Shown here piece after piece: positions 44,576-53,743 of a DNA stretch of 64,000 nucleotides (its first letter is position 1; each line of letters opens with the position of its first letter). A model generated the notes under the pieces. The model was not told where the DNA came from. It made no database searches and worked only from the letters and a program-made list of their open reading frames with translations. The position numbers and the translations under genes were made by a program. The DNA is from JAJDZL01 sp965220665. GTDB lineage: Bacteria > Pseudomonadota > Gammaproteobacteria > Arenicellales > JAJDZL01. The stretch is taken from the NCBI GenBank assembly GCA_965220665.1, contig CBDCQQ010000005.1:2046001-2110000 (forward strand), written 5' to 3'.

Positions 44576-44610
44576 TTGATTTGTAATTTACTACGAAACA
44601 TTATTAGAAT

Positions 44611-44640
44611 AAAAACGGGGTGCGAAAGCACCCCGTTTTT
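44611..44640. terminator. Bidirectional terminator shared by porins C and D
   Basis: AAAAACGGGGTGC/GCACCCCGTTTTT, 13-bp stem with GAAA loop, with A-run and T-run so that it works for both strands. It lies 35 bp after the porin C stop and 25 bp after the porin D stop. Confidence 0.85.
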
Positions 44641-44665
44641 TATCGGTTCAGACTGAATGAATCCG

Positions 44666-45721
44666 TCAGAAGCCAATTGCCAGAGCCACGCCAGATTTGT
44701 TGGGTGAATCTCCGTCATTGTTGGAATGTTCAAAAACCAACGATGCGCTGTCGCCGAGACCCTTGGTCAAATTGAGAATCCAAGGTTTGTGGCTATTCTT
44801 AACGTCTCTCCACTGAAACGTGTAGCTAAGGCCGGTATCACCCAAGCCCCCACGGATTCCAAAGAAAGTGGTTTTGTCGTCAGCTTTTACAGCGGCAGAA
44901 CCTTGGTTTTCAGCGGTCTGTGTAGTTACCGCAGTCGTGTTAGTGTACGATTTCTTTCCAGAACCAACGTAAGCAGTGAGATTGGCCACAGACACCTCAG
45001 CGGCCACAGATGTTTCTTTGGATCTCCAAGAGGTAGGCACAGTGATTGTCACTGGAGATTCTGCATCAGTCATTAGTCCAGCATCGGCGCCAGCCAACAC
45101 ATACTTGTCATCTGTGTAAGCAAGCGCAACTTTACCAATCTCTCCGATGTTGATGCTCAAACCGAATTGGGTTTCTTGAAGGTTTTCTCTATTGCGATGT
45201 GCATTCGCATTATCTGCACCGGCTTGGTCCAACGTTGTTTCCCCAACCGTATCACCGACTGCGGCTAGTGCATCCGGACTGTCATAGATCAGATCAGTTT
45301 GTAAACTCATCAAGTCATTCGAAAATGCATAGGAAATTGCGTTGCTGTGTCGATAACTGGTTTCGGCGTCACCCCAAAACCATGAATTGTCCGTCACTGC
45401 GCCAAATGAGTTGTAGGCGGCACTCCAGATCTGACCCACGGTCACGGTTCCGAAACCACCGGAAAGTCCGACATAAGAAAGACGACCACCCGTGGTCAGA
45501 CTTGCTTCTGCCGTATTGATCTTGTGCTCGAACCGATATACGGCAGTGAGTCCCTCACCGGCTTCGGCCGAACCTTTAATGCCCCAGCGGGCTCCGGCGT
45601 CGAAGACGCTGATATTGCTGTCTGATGACGCAACACCAGCGCGCAGCGAGCCGTACCAGCTGGCTTCCGCAAACACGGCTGAGGGAACGCTCAGCACACC
45701 CGCGAAAACCAGAATGGCCAT
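44666..45721 (-). CDS. Outer-membrane porin D
   Basis: 351 residues from the ATG at 45721 (TTG at 45724 also possible). Same signal peptide as porin A, then SWYGSLRAGVASSDSNISVF, RWGIKGSAEAGEGLTAVYRF, GRLSYVGLSGGFGTVTVGQI and a C-terminal AIGF. Surface-loop regions differ strongly from porins A and B, as expected for exposed loops. The reading frame is intact, but a 6.5-kb nested IS insertion begins 62 bp upstream of the start codon, so the original promoter has probably been removed and expression would depend on sequence in the last 62 bp or on the IS. Confidence 0.9.
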   Translation of the reverse strand: MAILVFAGVLSVPSAVFAEASWYGSLRAGVASSDSNISVFDAGARWGIKGSAEAGEGLTAVYRFEHKINTAEASLTTGGRLSYVGLSGGFGTVTVGQIWSAAYNSFGAVTDNSWFWGDAETSYRHSNAISYAFSNDLMSLQTDLIYDSPDALAAVGDTVGETTLDQAGADNANAHRNRENLQETQFGLSINIGEIGKVALAYTDDKYVLAGADAGLMTDAESPVTITVPTSWRSKETSVAAEVSVANLTAYVGSGKKSYTNTTAVTTQTAENQGSAAVKADDKTTFFGIRGGLGDTGLSYTFQWRDVKNSHKPWILNLTKGLGDSASLVFEHSNNDGDSPNKSGVALAIGF

Positions 45722-48224
45722 CAAATAGATTGAAACGCTTCAATCAGAGATATTCTGTAAGTTCTGCAGTGATAATTTAGTTACTCAAGTTTCGGGGTTC
45801 AAATTCGGTGAATCAGCCGCCTGAAGGCGTATCCAGGCAGTGTTCATGCTGAATAATCTTTGCGTCCAGCTGGAGCGCGGTGACAAAGAACATCTCCATT
45901 TGCCGGTCGATTGCATCCATCACGCTGTGTGCCGAACATCCCAGGGCTGAACCCATGCCCGAGAGCGCATTGTGAATGATTGAGCGGAACATCTGCCACA
46001 GCTTTTGGGCATAGTTGAGCACTCTGACCTGTTCGACCAGCTCATCTCTGGCCTGTCCGAGCCTGGAATACTGATCATCTTCCAGCGTCAGGTGCACCAA
46101 GACCAGATAACACACCGCCGACAAATGCAGCGATGCACTATGGGAGGCAAACGAGCGGGTCTGCTCGCCCAGCCATTTAAGATGCTGCTTGCTTTCCTTG
46201 AAGTAGACCTCAATGGACCATCTCATGGCATACGCCTCAAGCATCTCAAGTGCATCAATCCGGGCATCGGTGCTCAGGAATAATGCCCACCTGTTCGATT
46301 CTCCCGCATCCAGATTCAACCCCCTGACAAACAGCAGCTTCACCTCGTGCCAGCACTCGAGCTTTGCATTCGAGTGTTCCAGATTGATCTTCACGGTCGT
46401 CGCGGCCATCTGCCACTTACTGTTGTAAACCTCAACCTTTTCCCACCTGCCTCTGGCAACGTGCCGGTAAATCTGTTGAGCGTTCAAGTCCCGAGTCCTG
46501 CCACCGAACGCCGTGCGATACTTCAAATTGCCGTTTTTCATGCGCAGTATCGACGTCAGTCCACTGTCAATGCCCAACTGCATCATCGCCTTGTTGCCGT
46601 ACCAGCTGTCAGCCACCAGGTACGCAGCGCTGATGCCGGCGCGAAGCGCCCGTTTCACCATCGCAGCAACCAACTCGATCTTCGACCAGTCACAGGCCTG
46701 TCGATATCTTTTCGATGCCCGGCTTCTGCCATCCGGCAAAGCACCGTCTTTCTGCTGGCGCTTCGAGTTGGAAACCGATATCTCCGAGTCGATTGGAATA
46801 AACCCATCATCACAGCACAGCCCCAGCGTCACCACCTGCTGACCGATCACATACTGACCGGTGACATGATCGTAATGACTCGACACCGCATCCATCTTCT
46901 TTGAACGGCGCGCCTTGATCGAATCATCAACCACCAGCACAGCGCGCCCTGTGGCATTCAGGCTGCAGACCCTTTTCGCCACCAATAACTGCCAGCGCCG
47001 CCAGTTCAGATCGGTGCGCTTCATAAAGTCATACAGCACATCTTTTTTCACCTGGCAAAACCACTGGATCGGGGCTTTGCAGAACATGGCAACACTCGGC
47101 GAGCCCAGCCAGCGCCACATCAGCAGCATGAACACCACCTGCTGTGCCTCGCAGCCACTTCGTTTGGCAATCCCGGCACGGGCTGCTAAGGCACCGATCT
47201 TCAGACTGCGCCAGGCCTCTGCAAACAGGTTGTCGATCGGTTGGTGAGCGTCTTCCAAAGTCGGTTGAGGGAATTTTTAGATCGGTAACCCCTTGAATAG
47301 ACGCGCGATTCAGCGGGTCTGAATTTTCGTTTACCCCACAAAAACCGCCAATCAGGCGCCATTTGCGGCCTGTCAGGGCAAAATCCCGAATTTCCACCCC
47401 AACCGTTCAGCGCGCCGCTGAGCCCTCTGCGGGCACCTGGCCGAATCCAACGAAAATCATCTAATGATTTGTTTTAATTGACAAATAATGCCATGAGCGA
47501 ATCCCAATCGTGTATAATTGACTCCATAAAAGAAACAAAAACCAACCCACGGGAGATTCACGCATGGCACTCATCAATTATGACCTTTTCGCGTCTGACT
47601 CTGCAGACAATTGTGAGCTGAAAAACCTGACCGCACTGCTCGAACAGCTCGACTTCTCAGAGCTCATCAATGAGATTCTCATCCGCCGCAAAGGCAGAGG
47701 CCGGCGGGACTGGCCCATCGAAGCGATGCTCAATGCCGTGTTCGCGATCGACATTCTGCAGCACCGCAGCGTGTCCGGATTCGTCCGGGAGCTGAAACGC
47801 AACCCCGCGCTGATGCATGTGCTGGGCTTTCCGATGCGGCGTGGGTTTCACACCGACCCGGCCTTTGGCGGTTATGCGGTGCCGAGTGATTCGGCCTTTT
47901 GCCGGTTCATCCGACTGCTGACCGAGATTGAACGCGGTACCGGTGCGCTGATGCGGGTGTTTGAGGCGCAGGTCGATGAGATCGCGGCACTGCTGCCGGA
48001 CTTTGGAAAAAGTGTCGGCTACGTGCGTATTCTACTTAATCCGAACGCCGAATAAAGTTATCCGAACATGGAATAAACAGTTATCTGAACGCGGCACCTG
48101 TTTTCGGAACCGGCAGTGTCTTTCTCAGTGTCTTTTTCAGTCTCTTATTTAACGATGAAACACCTCCCGATGTCAAGTCAGAATCAGCGTTCAATATGCC
48201 AAGGAGCGTAAATAAGTCGGTTGG

Positions 48225-48295
48225 CAACCCTGTTAAAAAACCCGTAGGCAAGCGTGCCTGCACGCTTGAACTTGCCGTAGGGAATTTTTCACAGG
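48225..48295. terminator. Large inverted repeat after istB, copy 2
   Basis: Mirror of the structure at 40552-40622: AACCCTGT/ACAGGGTT outer arms with an inner GC-rich hairpin. Confidence 0.6.
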
Positions 48296-48311
48296 GTTGG
48301 TAATGGACTTA

Positions 48312-49079
48312 TTATGCGGGGCCTGGCTCATGCGTCGCCGCCGGTTCCAGTGCGTTTCGTTTTCTCATCGACTCGCCCTGCAGCGCAATGCGGTGGGCAT
48401 TGTGAATCAGCCGGTCCAAGATGGCATCGGCCAGCGTCGGGTCGCCGATGGCTGAATGCCAGCTGTCGACCGGCAGCTGGCTGACCATGGCGACCGAGCG
48501 GCGTCCGTAGCGCACATCCATCAGTTCCATCAGGTCGCGCCGGTCGGCCGCCGTCAGCGGCTGCAGGCCCCAGTCGTCGATGATCACCAGCGACACCTGG
48601 CCGAGGCGCTGGATGAACTGATGATACGAACCGGTGGCTCTGGCCTGGTCGAACTGCGACAGCAGCGACGGCAGACGCAGGTAGCGCACGTCGTGATTGA
48701 GCAGGCACGCCGAGCGTCCGAGTGCGCAGGCCACATGCGATTTTCCCGAACCGCACGGTCCGGTGATCAGCAGGTTCTGGGCTTTTTCGATCCAGCCGCA
48801 ATGGCCCAGCTCGGCGATCTGCTGGCGGCTGAGGCCGCGCGACGCGCGGTAGTCAATGTCGTCGAGGCTTGCGGCGAGGCGGAAACCGGCGCCTTTGATC
48901 AGCCGCTGCAGGCGGCGCTGATGTCGGCACTGCAGTTCGTGATCGACCAGCAGACCCAGCCGTTCAGTGAACCCGAGATCCTCATAAGTGCCGGGCTGCT
49001 CAAGCTGGTGTTCCAGCGCCTGCGACATCGATCCCAGCGACAGCTTCCTCAGATTGGTCAGTACCTGTCTGTTCATCAT
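48312..49079 (-). CDS. istB: IS21 ATPase IstB, copy 2
   Basis: 255 residues, identical to the copy 1 protein, with the same Walker A (ITGPCGSGKSHVACALG) and Walker B (VIIDDWGLQPL). The intact frame and identity to copy 1 show no decay since the duplication. Confidence 0.93.
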   Translation of the reverse strand: MMNRQVLTNLRKLSLGSMSQALEHQLEQPGTYEDLGFTERLGLLVDHELQCRHQRRLQRLIKGAGFRLAASLDDIDYRASRGLSRQQIAELGHCGWIEKAQNLLITGPCGSGKSHVACALGRSACLLNHDVRYLRLPSLLSQFDQARATGSYHQFIQRLGQVSLVIIDDWGLQPLTAADRRDLMELMDVRYGRRSVAMVSQLPVDSWHSAIGDPTLADAILDRLIHNAHRIALQGESMRKRNALEPAATHEPGPA

Positions 49080-49086
49080 GCACCCC

Positions 49087-50580
49087 TCACTTGAACTGGT
49101 CTGCGCCGCGCAGGTTTTCGTGATCCTGCGGCAGCTGCAGATCCAGCTCGGCGGACTGGCATCGCAGGTCGGCGCCATTTGTCAGAATCTCCCGAATCTG
49201 TGCGAGACGGCTCAGTCCCTGCTGGTTGGCGATGCGGCAGGCCGCATTGAGGCGCACATTGTCGTATTCGCGGCTCAGCGACAGCAGCCCCAGCGCCTTG
49301 CGGCTGACCTGCTGGACATGCCGCGCCTCGCTGATTCTTGCCTGCACGAACGCGCGGCAGTCCTCGCCCACCTCGGCGGCCCAGCCCTCGATGCGCTCGG
49401 CCGTCCATTTGTGCATGAACTCATGCGCCCTGGGCATGTGCGAATCCACAGTCGAGTGCCCATGCTGCGGCTGTCTGACATGCATGCACACCTGCCGGCC
49501 CTTGAAAAACACCGTCACCACATCGGCATCGGCGCGGATCTCAACCGCTTTGCCGACCAGCTCGTGGGGCACCGAATACCAGTGCCGGGCATACTGGACG
49601 TGATAGTCGCAACCGACTTTTGCGGTTCTGATGTCAAGTGCATGAAACGGTGCCAGCGGCAGCGGCCGCAGAGCCGGCCGGTCAACCGACTCGAAGATCT
49701 CCCGGCGGCTGCCCGGACGATCCGAAAACGGCCGCTCGTTGAGCTGCTCGATCCGGCCGCGGACCGCCTGGTTCAGCTGCGAAAGTCTCTCGAAGCGCTG
49801 ATTGCGAAGCGGCGCCAGAACCCACCGCTGAACCTGCTGCACCGCATTTTCCACAATCGCCTTGTCCTTTGGACGATACGGCCGCGCCGGCATCACCGCC
49901 ACATCGTAGTGTGCCGCCCACTGCTGGTAGACGCCGTTGGCATCCGGATCGTAACGGCAGGCTTTGCTGACCGCACTTTTCAGGTTGTCCGGCACGATCA
50001 GGTTCGGCGCCCCGCCAAAATATTCCAGCATCTGCGTGTTGCACGCAAGCCAGTCCTCAAGACCCTGCGTCCACGCCGCACGCGCATAGGTGTAATGCGA
50101 CACCCCCAGCGCACCGACGAAAATCTGCGCCCTGCGCACGCCAACCGCAGCAGTCAGGCCCGAGTAATCCACATAGGCCATGTCGCCCGGCACATGATCC
50201 ATGCGCATCGAGCGCCGCCCCTCTTTCGCCCATGCATTGTAGCAGCGGCAGAACCAGGCGTAGCTGTGGGCGTAGCCCTGCCGTTCGCAAAGCTCCTGCC
50301 ACAAAAGCTTCAACGTCACCGACTTCAGACCCAGCTGACCGCGCACCCAGGCATAATCCACCTCATCGGCGCGCCCGGCGCACCCGGACCTCGGATATAA
50401 AATCCGCATCAGCTCAGCCTCATCCATGCCCTCGGCCTGCGGCCAGCTCACACCGGCCCGCCGGGCCTGGGCCAGCACGTTGTGAACCGTCGCGGTACCC
50501 GCATCAAGCACCTCGGCAATGCGCCGCATCGGCCAGCCGTTTTCGTGATGCAGCCTGAGTATCTGTTTATGTTTTCTCAT
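49087..50580 (-). CDS. istA: IS21 transposase IstA, copy 2
   Basis: About 497 residues, identical to copy 1, with the ATG at 50580 behind GAAGGAG. Same helix-turn-helix and integrase core. It is encoded 7 bp upstream of istB, as in copy 1. Confidence 0.93.
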   Translation of the reverse strand: MRKHKQILRLHHENGWPMRRIAEVLDAGTATVHNVLAQARRAGVSWPQAEGMDEAELMRILYPRSGCAGRADEVDYAWVRGQLGLKSVTLKLLWQELCERQGYAHSYAWFCRCYNAWAKEGRRSMRMDHVPGDMAYVDYSGLTAAVGVRRAQIFVGALGVSHYTYARAAWTQGLEDWLACNTQMLEYFGGAPNLIVPDNLKSAVSKACRYDPDANGVYQQWAAHYDVAVMPARPYRPKDKAIVENAVQQVQRWVLAPLRNQRFERLSQLNQAVRGRIEQLNERPFSDRPGSRREIFESVDRPALRPLPLAPFHALDIRTAKVGCDYHVQYARHWYSVPHELVGKAVEIRADADVVTVFFKGRQVCMHVRQPQHGHSTVDSHMPRAHEFMHKWTAERIEGWAAEVGEDCRAFVQARISEARHVQQVSRKALGLLSLSREYDNVRLNAACRIANQQGLSRLAQIREILTNGADLRCQSAELDLQLPQDHENLRGADQFK

Positions 50581-52112
50581 CGGAATTCTCCTTCTCGTCA
50601 TCTGACGCCTCCCTGACTTCAATCGCCACTTAAAACTGCGATTGATACGAAAAACGCCTGCAATAGTCAAATTGCACTGACAGAAACCGCCGCCGAAAAA
50701 CCGACCTCCAGCATCCTGCAGATCAGCCGTACTGCGCGTTCGGATTAGGTTTATTCCGCATTCGGATAAGTGTTTATTCCGTGTTCGGATTAGGTTTATT
50801 CCGCGTTCGGATAAGTGTTTACTACGCGTTCGGATAAGTGTTTATTACGCACTACGACGGCAAAGCCGTCGAATCGCATTCGACCGGCCGGCCGCTCAAG
50901 CATAAGGCAATCGACAAAACCACCGGCCGGCATCCCACCTCGGATCCGGATGCCAGCTGGGGCGTGCATGAGCAGTACGGGACTGATCAGAACGGCCGGG
51001 AAGTCAGGAAAACCAAGAAATGGTTTGGTTACACGCTGCACACGCACGGGGACGTGACTTACGAGCTGCCGATTCGGTTTCGGCTGGAAACGGCCCGCGA
51101 GTCCGAATACCGTCACTGTGAGGGGTTGATTGAAGAGCATGAGAAGCTGTGGTTCTTTGACCGGTGCAGGAGTTTCGTGGCCGACCGGGGGCTTGACAGC
51201 AACCAGATCAGAAAGCGCCTGTTTAAGAACGATATCCTGCCGGTGATTGACACCCGCCGGATGTGGCAGGACGTCAATCTGCATCCGCAGCAGCTGAAGG
51301 TGCCGACCCGGCCGCTGGATGAGTCGAAGGTGGATACGATTCTTCGCACGGAGAACGGCAGTCTGTACTGTCAGTGTCCTCAGAGCCGGGAACTTCGACG
51401 GATGCACTATCAGGGACGGGAGCAGAAGCGCGGTACGCTCAAGTGGGCCTGTCCGGCGGCCAGTTATGATTTCACCTGTAAAGGCCAGGCGGCCTGTTAC
51501 CGCATGGGTCAGGTGAAACCGGGGTCGAAGAGCCGGGTGGTGCGGGTGAAGATGGACCCGGATCATCTTCGCAATTACGGCCCTTTGCCGCCGAATTCAT
51601 ACAAGTGGCGGCGGCATTACGATCAGAGGTCGGCGATGGAGCGGATTTATTCAAGAGTCGATCAGGCGCATCTGGCGCACGATCATTTCCTGCGCGGCAA
51701 AGCGCGCCTGACGCTGAAGTTCACCGTTGGCTATGCGGTGATGCTGGCGCGGGCGTGTGTGGCGGTCAAGGCCGGACAGCCGGAAAAGATGCGCAGCTGG
51801 GCGTCCTCGCTGGCGGCCTGACTGGCGCCCCGGTTCCCGGGGCTCGGAAAACCCAGATCGAACACGATGCTGCGGGTGCGGCAGATTCGGCGCGGCTGCA
51901 ATTCGCCCGCGTCGCCGGCAATGGCGGTTTTCGCGGCACTGGGCGCCTTGATGACTCGGAAATCAGCGGCGGGCGGGATTTTGTTTCGCGAAATTGACCG
52001 AATTTTTCTCCGTGACAGAATTTTCTGACCCTAAAATTGTTGCTAACGCAAAACCCTCCGGTTCAATCAATTTCGGCAAGGGTGGCTGGTTGGCTTTATA
52101 ATGCATTTTCAG

Positions 52113-52208
52113 GCCTTCTTTCGGTGTGTTGAAAACGTTTGTGGAACGTTTTTTATGTTTTCGACCCAGTATGGATCTTTGATACCTGTATTATAACCGA
52201 AAGAAGGC
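52113..52208 (-). promoter_or_regulatory. Transposase leader hairpin: 13-bp arms bracketing the promoter and covering the ribosome site
   Basis: GCCTTCTTTCGGT (52113-52125 on +) and ACCGAAAGAAGGC (52196-52208 on +) are perfect inverted repeats. Read on the transposase strand, the arm nearest the gene contains the AAGAAGG ribosome site 7 nt before the ATG at 52106. A TATAAT (52195-52190) lies just inside the far arm, so a transcript from it would lack that arm. Only read-through transcripts would have both arms and hide the ribosome site, the same logic as in IS10 and IS50. Confidence 0.55.
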
Positions 52209-52281
52209 ATTTTTGTTATTTATATCAATGCTTTAGATTGTTATTTATGACGATTTTGAACTCCGAAACTTGAGTTAGTTA

Positions 52282-52480
52282 ATATCAAGAAGATAAGGCA
52301 CCACCTCTACAACTTCAACATCCTTTACAAATTCTGAATTGAATCAGCTAGGAGAGCAATTACAAGAATGTCCTTGCTTTTGCTTACAAACTCCACTTGC
52401 GAAGTGTGCTAAAAGAACTTGGGGTTCGAAACTATCTGAATGAACTGTCGACCTTGATAGCCACCACAATTTACACTTTC
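52282..52480. other. Former upstream region of porin D, detached by the nested insertion
   Basis: By the TTAGTTA duplication, this DNA was continuous with the 62 bp before the porin D start codon. It also contains the 3' flank of the AlbA-type gene. No gene or clear promoter was recognised. Confidence 0.4.
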
Positions 52481-53743
52481 TCAAGAAACACCAGCAGCGT
52501 AAATCGTAAGCATTAGCTCTGATTCATCAACCATGCGATATTCCGGGTACTTTCCAGATAATTGCTTGCTTCGAGAAAGGATTATCGGTACTCCTTCGCC
52601 GCGTTTGTCCATGATGTGTGTACGTTGATCTCTTAGATCATCTCGATGAATGGGGCAACGCGCCAGCAGACTGGTAATCGTCTCGTTTCTGGCGGCCTGC
52701 CTGTAGGGTAAACTCTCTGGAGTCATCGAGTTCATCAGAAGACCTGGTGTGAATAGTTCCAATCTATCATCAAATAACCGAAGACGCACCTTGCTGCCTG
52801 ACATCGAATAATCCCGATGAGCAACTGAATTTGTCACTGCCTCAAACACTGCGAGCATGTCGTATTCTGGAATGTCTTCACGCCCTCCCTCTGATCCTTT
52901 CCTTGCTGATATCCGCATATTCTTTCGGACAAAATCACAAGTATCGAATATTTGTTGGTCTAGCGGGCCGTTGATGTCTTGAGCATCGCGTTGGTACACG
53001 TTCTCCGATTGTGGTGAGACCGACATTCCATGGTATGCAACGGCTTGAACAAATGCACTGGAAAGAAATTGTTGAGGTGCTTGAGAGGCCAACAGTACAC
53101 CAGCGACAGTGGGTCTCCAGGTGCCCGTATCGCCACGCGATGCCATGGCCAGCTTGGAGAGTAGCAACTCCGATGTATCGTCAGACTGTGGTGCCGCGAA
53201 CCGTCGCCACAGATTCCCGTCCAAATCTTCGAGCGATGCGTTAGGAACGGGCGTTTCGTCAAACCTGATGAGCCTCGCCTGACTACGATGCTGGAACAAT
53301 CGCGACAGATGATCAGGAGGGATCGGTCGTTTTGCCGAACCGACTCGGTGAAAGTACCCTCCAGGGCTCTGATGTACGAACAGGCTTGAGAGTACGTCTA
53401 CTCGCAAAACTGGCCGCTCAACTCCGACTCTATCCGGTATTACTACGCGTTCTATCACGGGGGCGCTGGAAGGTTTCATCGAATCTTCACAGGCTTGCCG
53501 TACCAGCGCTTCTACCGCATCGAGATGTTCGAGTGGGATTCCAAGCACTTCGCGTGTCTTGTCATGCACCCCCAATAACAACACGCCTCCGCGAGTATTG
53601 GCAAATGCAGCCAGTTCGTCAGCGAGATCGTTCTGATTTGGACCTCGAATCTTGCCACCTGCAATACGGACTTCCTTCAGTTCCAGATAACTGTCTTCCC
53701 CGAGCCGAATCTTCTCCAGCAACTCGCTTTGCATTTCGAACAT
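52481..53743 (-). CDS. AlbA_2 (schlafen-like) DNA-binding protein with HATPase_c_4 domain
   Basis: About 420 residues from the Met at 53743 (GAGG 6 nt upstream). The N-terminal AlbA_2 domain is recognisable by EDSYLELKEVRIAGGK, NDLADELAAFANTRGGVLLL and GVHDKTREVLGIPLE. The C-terminal part has SVAHRDYSMSGSKVRLRLFD and DRLELFTPGLL typical of the GHKL-like HATPase_c_4 half of 'putative transcriptional regulator/RecG-like' proteins. Such proteins are widespread with no agreed function; some are regulators and others occur in defence islands. No phage-defence partner is adjacent. Confidence 0.85.
   Translation of the reverse strand: MFEMQSELLEKIRLGEDSYLELKEVRIAGGKIRGPNQNDLADELAAFANTRGGVLLLGVHDKTREVLGIPLEHLDAVEALVRQACEDSMKPSSAPVIERVVIPDRVGVERPVLRVDVLSSLFVHQSPGGYFHRVGSAKRPIPPDHLSRLFQHRSQARLIRFDETPVPNASLEDLDGNLWRRFAAPQSDDTSELLLSKLAMASRGDTGTWRPTVAGVLLASQAPQQFLSSAFVQAVAYHGMSVSPQSENVYQRDAQDINGPLDQQIFDTCDFVRKNMRISARKGSEGGREDIPEYDMLAVFEAVTNSVAHRDYSMSGSKVRLRLFDDRLELFTPGLLMNSMTPESLPYRQAARNETITSLLARCPIHRDDLRDQRTHIMDKRGEGVPIILSRSKQLSGKYPEYRMVDESELMLTIYAAGVS

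Larger units (their letters stand above)
48024..50851 (-). mobile_element. IS21-family element, copy 2, 2828 bp
   Basis: Same element as copy 1 in opposite orientation, with a 5-bp target duplication CTACG (48019-48023, 50852-50856). Same length and identical encoded proteins; base 50760 differs from the equivalent 38087 of copy 1. Both copies are therefore very recent. Together they form a ~7.2-kb spacer flanked by long inverted repeats. Confidence 0.95.
47564..51821 (+). pseudogene. DUF772-type DDE transposase, split by IS21 copy 2
   Basis: N-terminal part (47564-48018): MALINYDLFASDSADNCELK, RDWPIEAMLNAVFAIDILQH (DUF772 region), ending FGKSVG. C-terminal part (from 50857): DGKAVESHSTGRPLKHKAID, WFGYTLHTHGDVTYELPIRF, FVADRGLDSNQI and a C-terminal helix RSAMERIYSRVDQAHLAHDH. 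Removing IS21 and one CTACG copy joins them as GKSVGYDGKAVES in one frame of 475 codons. A ribosome-binding GGGAG lies before the ATG. The family is IS5/IS1182-like; exact group not assigned. Confidence 0.87.
47279..52020 (+). mobile_element. DUF772-type (IS5/IS1182-like) element carrying IS21 copy 2
   Basis: Boundaries are inferred from where the IS4 transposase frame breaks off and resumes, with a 4-bp T/A-run duplication (47275-47278, 52021-52024); inverted repeats were not recognisable, so ends may be off by several bases. Without IS21 and its duplication it would be ~1.9 kb. It carries one transposase gene, itself interrupted. Confidence 0.55.
45813..52106 (-). pseudogene. IS4-family transposase, split by a DUF772-type IS
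   Basis: The long C-terminal part (47274-45813) reads TLEDAHQPIDNLFAEAWRSL ... AVLVVDDSIKARRSKKMD, AAYLVADSWYGNKAMMQLG and the exact IS4 Y-R-E-K signature YAMRWSIEVYFKESK. Its open frame only has a TTG start at 47258 and a stop just upstream. A fitting N-terminus lies 4.7 kb away at 52106-52021 (MHYKANQPPLPKLIEPEGFA, with AAGAAGG 7 nt before the ATG). Joining the two with one AAAA repeat gives 516 uninterrupted codons. The assignment of the N-terminal piece is inference from frame and position. Confidence 0.72.
45784..52274 (-). mobile_element. IS4-family element enlarged by nested insertions (6491 bp in total)
   Basis: Outer termini CTCAAGTTTCGGGGTTCAAA (45784 onwards) and the complement of 52251-52274 match at 22 of 24 positions. 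A 7-bp duplication TTAGTTA flanks it (45777-45783 and 52275-52281). Inside are the two halves of an IS4 transposase, a DUF772-type IS inserted in it, and IS21 copy 2 inserted in that. Without the inner elements the IS4 would be about 1.75 kb. It lies in the upstream region of porin D. Confidence 0.8.

Noticed and set aside
47385..47410. Possible right terminus of the IS4 element
   Set aside because: It matches the left terminus at only 18 of 25 positions. The site at 52251-52274 matches 22 of 24 and is accompanied by the TTAGTTA target duplication, so it is the true end.
40824..48023. Inversion between the IS21 copies as an on/off switch for porin B
   Set aside because: The IS remains between the two porin B parts in either orientation, so inversion could not restore the gene.
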